From assembly GCA_002077065.1 (NCBI GenBank), contig NAJO01000092.1, positions 1-59,930 on the forward strand: a DNA stretch of 59,930 bases, written 5' to 3'. Source of the DNA: Cryoendolithus antarcticus. Taxonomy: Eukaryota > Ascomycota > Dothideomycetes > Cladosporiales > Cladosporiaceae. Positions 56,859 to 59,930 of this stretch are shown here, in pieces. A program made the translations under genes and the position numbers. How positions within the stretch are numbered: position 1 is the first letter of the stretch; each line of letters opens with the position of its first letter. The notes under the pieces were generated by a model. It was not told the origin of the DNA. It ran no database searches and saw nothing but the letters and a program-made list of their open reading frames with translations.

Positions 56859-56876
56859 ACTTTGAACACCCTCAAG
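56859..56876 (+). promoter_or_regulatory. Putative primer-binding site between LTR and gag
   Basis: The 18-bp leader does not begin with TGG, so it does not look like a standard tRNA 3'-end binding site. Within it TTGAACAC (56862-56869) is the exact reverse complement of GTGTTCAA at 56703-56710, close to the predicted 5' end of the transcript. That would fit self-priming as in Tf1. Confidence 0.35.
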
Positions 56877-58892
56877 ATGAGTGACCCTACCCGAACTGGA
56901 CGAGGTACACCCGCACCTAGCGAGGCTGGATCAGGACAACGACGTTCTGCCAGAACCACCAACAGCGACCAGGCCCATGGACACAACAAGGTCGCCAAAC
57001 CGGACTTCTTCCACGGAGACCGGAACGCCCTTGAAGACTGGATCAGCCAGGTCGAACTCTACTTCATCTTCAGCGATGTCGATGAAGACAAGAAAGTTCT
57101 CTTCGCCACTTCCTTCATGCGAGGACGAGCGCAACACTGGATCAAGCCATACTTGCGCAAGTACCTCGATGGGACTCTGGACGACGACGAACGCCCGATG
57201 TTCGAATACTTTGTCAAGTTCAAGATCGGACTTCGTGCCATCTTCGGCATCTCCAACGAGAAATCTATCGCCATACGACAGATACAGAACATCCAACAGA
57301 CCACCTCTGCCTCTGACTACTCCGCTAAGTTCCAGGAGTATGCTCAGATCACCGACTGGGACGATGATGCTCTCATGGTCATGTTCCACAGGGGACTCAA
57401 GGATAACGTCAAGGATGAGCTCATGAGACACGACAAGCCTCCCGAGGCTCTCGGGGAACTCATTCAGCGGGCCATCCGCATAGACGACAAGCTCTACGAT
57501 CGAGCCATGGAGAAACGACGCGACTTTCGCCCCCGTACCGGAAACATCTATCCAACAAACTTCAGCAACACACGCGGTCGCAACAATCGTAACGACCGCG
57601 GTGACCCGATGGACCTCTCCGCTACCCAGAAGGGACGATCGTTTGCCAACAAGCCAAAGGGCAAAACTACCGGACTGACCTGCTACAACTGTAGCAAGGT
57701 AGGGCACATCGCCCGGAACTGCCGCTCGCCCAAGAAAGAGGGCACGGTGCAGCGCACGCAGTTCAATGCTGTCCTTCCACGAGAGAAGGTACAGTTTAAC
57801 ATGATGACCAGACAGCCACGTCAGAAGACCAACAAGAGCTCCCTATTCGGGACGGCTCTTCTCGACAACGAACCTGAGACGCCCCAGTACCAATCGGGAG
57901 CGCTCATGATCGAGACTTCTCAGCCCGACCATGGACTCCTTCACTGGACGGCGTGTCATGAGGACACTTGCCCCATCCATGCAGGCGGGAAGATAGACGC
58001 AGGCTACTACCCACGAAACGGATCCTACGAAGAACCAAATGAGCTCGACGAAGACGGCTGCCCACCGCCGAATTGCTTCCTCGACGCCAAGGGCGAACGC
58101 ATCCACTACAACACTGCAAATCGAGAAGCGAACAGTGTCAAGTTCGAATCCGGCTGCAAGAACCGATTCGAGTACACCAACTACGAGCGTCCCCCTACGC
58201 CATTTGCTAGACCCGAACCCGTCAAGCAGATCTTAGGAATCCTACCGAACCCCGACGCCACTCGAGAGTACGTCGATGACTCAGACACGGGATCAGACCA
58301 CGGACACACCCCTGAAGCGTCAGACGACGACAGCGACGATGAGGTCGACTATTCTGCTCATCAGCCCGAGAACATACAGTTCGTCGCCGAAAACGCAGGG
58401 CCAATCCAGGCCATTGTTAAACTACTTCGGGCGTCTCACAAGCACGTATTCCCACTCGTCAATGGGTACCACAAGGTCCACCCAAGCTACTTCGACCTTC
58501 TACTCGAACGTATCCGAGCAGAGTTCTGGAACAACGACTTGGTGAACATTGACTACGACTTCAAGAGTTTCGTCAAGGAACAGCCACCACTCGGAAGCGT
58601 GTTCTCACCCGAAGGATACCTGGTGCCAGACGGAACGTTTGTCAATGCAACGCTACGACAGCATGTGACAGACGTCAAGACCAGATATCGACGATGTCAG
58701 CAATTTCAGGAGGAAGCGCACGCCCGGATTCTGGCTACCGACGCCACAAGCGTGCAAGTCAGGACGGTTCTAATGCACATACGCCAGCGATCAATGGCCA
58801 CGAAGCAACCCATGCCCAATGGCTGGGAAGACAATTACGTCAAGGCCATCAAGGCGTACGGATTCATCACCAAAGAATCGGGAAACGACTAA
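56877..58892 (+). CDS. gag: Retrotransposon Gag polyprotein
   Basis: 671 residues from ATG 56877 (MSDPTRTGRGTPAP), only 18 bp after the LTR. The frame is open upstream into the LTR, but that part is R/U5 sequence. The capsid-type region (residues about 45-230) includes FFHGDRNALEDWISQVELYF, FMRGRAQHWIKPYLRKYLDG and DYSAKFQEYAQITDWDDDAL. A CCHC zinc knuckle follows (CYNCSKVGHIARNC). Downstream of the knuckle is a long extension with a second Cys/His cluster (WTACHEDTCPIHAGG), an acidic stretch (DDDSDDEVDY) and about 170 more residues. The last codons contain GGGAAAC, a -1 frameshift heptamer in the right phase. Confidence 0.92.
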   Translation: MSDPTRTGRGTPAPSEAGSGQRRSARTTNSDQAHGHNKVAKPDFFHGDRNALEDWISQVELYFIFSDVDEDKKVLFATSFMRGRAQHWIKPYLRKYLDGTLDDDERPMFEYFVKFKIGLRAIFGISNEKSIAIRQIQNIQQTTSASDYSAKFQEYAQITDWDDDALMVMFHRGLKDNVKDELMRHDKPPEALGELIQRAIRIDDKLYDRAMEKRRDFRPRTGNIYPTNFSNTRGRNNRNDRGDPMDLSATQKGRSFANKPKGKTTGLTCYNCSKVGHIARNCRSPKKEGTVQRTQFNAVLPREKVQFNMMTRQPRQKTNKSSLFGTALLDNEPETPQYQSGALMIETSQPDHGLLHWTACHEDTCPIHAGGKIDAGYYPRNGSYEEPNELDEDGCPPPNCFLDAKGERIHYNTANREANSVKFESGCKNRFEYTNYERPPTPFARPEPVKQILGILPNPDATREYVDDSDTGSDHGHTPEASDDDSDDEVDYSAHQPENIQFVAENAGPIQAIVKLLRASHKHVFPLVNGYHKVHPSYFDLLLERIRAEFWNNDLVNIDYDFKSFVKEQPPLGSVFSPEGYLVPDGTFVNATLRQHVTDVKTRYRRCQQFQEEAHARILATDATSVQVRTVLMHIRQRSMATKQPMPNGWEDNYVKAIKAYGFITKESGND

Positions 58893-58919
58893 ACCTCGTC
58901 GACAAGAGCGATCGACGAG
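58880..58919 (+). promoter_or_regulatory. Programmed -1 ribosomal frameshift signal, gag to pol
   Basis: Slippery heptamer GGGAAAC at 58880-58886, read in gag as G GGA AAC (X XXY YYZ). An 8-nt spacer (58887-58894) holds the gag stop TAA at 58890-58892. Then a perfect 8-bp stem, CTCGTCGA (58895-58902) with TCGACGAG (58912-58919), closes a 9-nt loop. After slippage the -1 frame is open from here to the window end and enters protease. Confidence 0.8.
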
Positions 58920-59930
58920 AGTGCAACAACATTCAAGCTCAGTCATCATCATCAGTCCTCACAATACCATTCACAGTCGACAACAGACCGACAATCGTCA
59001 TGATAGATTCCGGCGCGGGCGGGAACTTCATCAGCGAACGATTGGTCAAGCAATACGGGATCGCAACCCAAGAGAAAGATACAGGGTACGAGCTAGTCGC
59101 CGTCGACGGCTCCTCGCTACCAGATGTCGATAGGGAAACTGTACCTATCCGACTATCCTATCAACGGCACCACGAGAGCATCTCCCTAGATGTCGTGGCT
59201 ATGGCCAGCCATGACGTCGTCCTGGGAATGCCTTGGTTGAGGGAACACAATCCAGCTATCAACTGGAATAGAAGAGTACTCACGTTTAGCAACTGTAACT
59301 GCGTGGTTACCAGCAAACCTGCACGCCGACGGCGTTCGACGGCAGATGAGACTAGGGAATTCAACGACACACAACGACGATCCCAGCCGACACAGAAGGA
59401 AGAACAACCTTCGCCTCCAGCCGACACTGACACGGGTCCGTCAGGTCAACCTACGACTAGGAGTAAGGGTGGAACTCACGCACCGCCAGAGATCCCTGAG
59501 GAATATCGCAAGTGGCAGCGACTCTTCCAGGAAGAGGAAGGAGCAGACGCTCTACCTACGCATCAACCATGGGACCACAGGATAGACTTGCAACCAGGCA
59601 AGGAGCCACCATGGGGACCTCTCTATCAGCAATCTGGAAAGGAACTCCAGAGCATGGATGAATGGTTGAAGAAGATGGAAGGCAAGGGCTGGATACGCAA
59701 ATCCAGATCCCCTGCCGGAGCACCAACCATGTTCGTTCCAAAGCCCAACGGGAAACTAAGACTGGTCCAGGACTATCGGAAGCTGAACGACATCACCATC
59801 AAGAACCGATACCCCCTACCCAGCATCGAAGAGTCTCAGGACAGACTCATCGGAGCAAACTGGTTCACGAAGATCGATCTACGAGACGCCTTTTACAGCA
59901 TACGAATGGCTGAAGGCGAAGAATGGAAAA
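58886..59930 (+). CDS. pol: Retrotransposon Pol polyprotein, protease and start of reverse transcriptase (partial)
   Basis: Open in the -1 frame relative to gag through the frameshift site to the right edge, without a stop, which is why it has no closed ORF here. The aspartic protease begins soon after the overlap (VLTIPFTVDNRPTIVMIDSG, with catalytic DSGAGG at 59006) and ends around HDVVLGMPWLREHNP. A charged linker follows, then an RT N-terminal region (WDHRIDLQPGKEPPWGPLYQ, SPAGAPTMFVPKPNGKLRLV, QDYRKLNDITIKNRYPLPSI) and FTKIDLRDAFYSIRMAEGEE at the edge. No separate start codon is needed if frameshifting is used. RNase H, integrase and any chromodomain are out of view. Confidence 0.92.

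Larger units (their letters stand above)
56424..59930 (+). mobile_element. Ty3/Gypsy-type LTR retrotransposon, 5' part (runs off right edge)
   Basis: Order: 5' LTR (56424-56858), 18-bp leader, gag (56877-58892), pol in the -1 frame (from 58886) with protease and reverse transcriptase. The coding frames are open and show no CpA depletion, in contrast to the flanking AT-rich block into which it is inserted. Protease before reverse transcriptase is consistent with either Ty3 or Ty1 type; the RT text (LRLVQDYRKLND, KIDLRDAFYSIRMAEGEEWK) is of Ty3/Gypsy kind. Integrase and 3' LTR lie beyond the window. Confidence 0.93.

Noticed and set aside
56685..56876. Upstream extension of the Gag frame into the LTR
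   Set aside because: The frame is open, but the residues are R/U5 sequence and the conserved start context is the ATG at 56877 just after the LTR.
1..59930. Secondary-metabolite cluster, CRISPR array, tRNA or rRNA genes
   Set aside because: No PKS, NRPS, terpene synthase or cluster regulator motifs, no regularly spaced repeats and no tRNA A/B box pairs were recognised by eye. A tRNAscan run could still find one.

Overview
This window looks like chromosomal DNA of a filamentous ascomycete, most likely a dothideomycete. Genes are dense on both strands, and introns are mostly 50-80 bp with GT...AG ends (often GTAAGT or GTGAGT). The encoded proteins are fungal versions of core eukaryotic factors. 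Near the right end a CpA/TpG-depleted, TpA-rich block has the look of repeat-induced point mutation (RIP). No tRNA, rRNA or CRISPR array was recognised. Exon coordinates were worked out by hand from splice signals and protein continuity; no search was run.

Layout. 1-16.2 kb: CAF120-like PH protein (minus, cut by the left edge), a BAH-PHD chromatin protein, an atypical extended SDR, a secreted GH16 glucanase, U2AF large subunit, dUTPase, a metallo-beta-lactamase-fold protein (minus) and the t-SNARE Sec9. 16.3-21.4 kb: a hydrolase/NB-ARC/TPR NLR-like gene (minus) with an apparent 2-bp frameshift, divergent from a DUF6601-like membrane protein. 22.5-36.6 kb: DUF2406 protein, Vma21 (minus), Fun30/SMARCAD1 remodeler, calnexin, fumarate reductase with a cytochrome b5 tail (minus) and an LMBD1-type transporter (minus). 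36.9-48.3 kb: CPSF160/Cft1, a small secreted cysteine protein (minus), a hexokinase-family protein, methylmalonate-semialdehyde dehydrogenase and a three-exon IFI6/ISG12-like protein (minus) that no single open frame shows. 48.4-54.6 kb: decayed F-box/LRR-like coding remains, a DUF4804-like protein (minus) and a small Gly/Ala-rich membrane protein. 55.1-56.4 kb: RIP-type AT-rich block. 56.42 kb to the end: an apparently intact, un-RIPped Ty3/Gypsy-type LTR retrotransposon (5' LTR, Gag, start of Pol) that leaves the window inside reverse transcriptase.

Most genes are unrelated housekeeping functions, not a cluster: mRNA processing and turnover (U2AF, Cft1, Caf120), chromatin (BAH-PHD, Fun30), secretory pathway and vacuole (Sec9, calnexin, Vma21, LMBD1) and metabolism (dUTPase, fumarate reductase, MMSDH, hexokinase-like). 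The most unusual signals are in the retroelement: a GGGAAAC slippery heptamer in correct phase just before the gag stop, followed 8 nt later by a perfect 8-bp hairpin, with pol in the -1 frame. A possible self-priming primer-binding site lies directly after the LTR. The NLR-like gene and the IFI6-like gene are the next most interesting.
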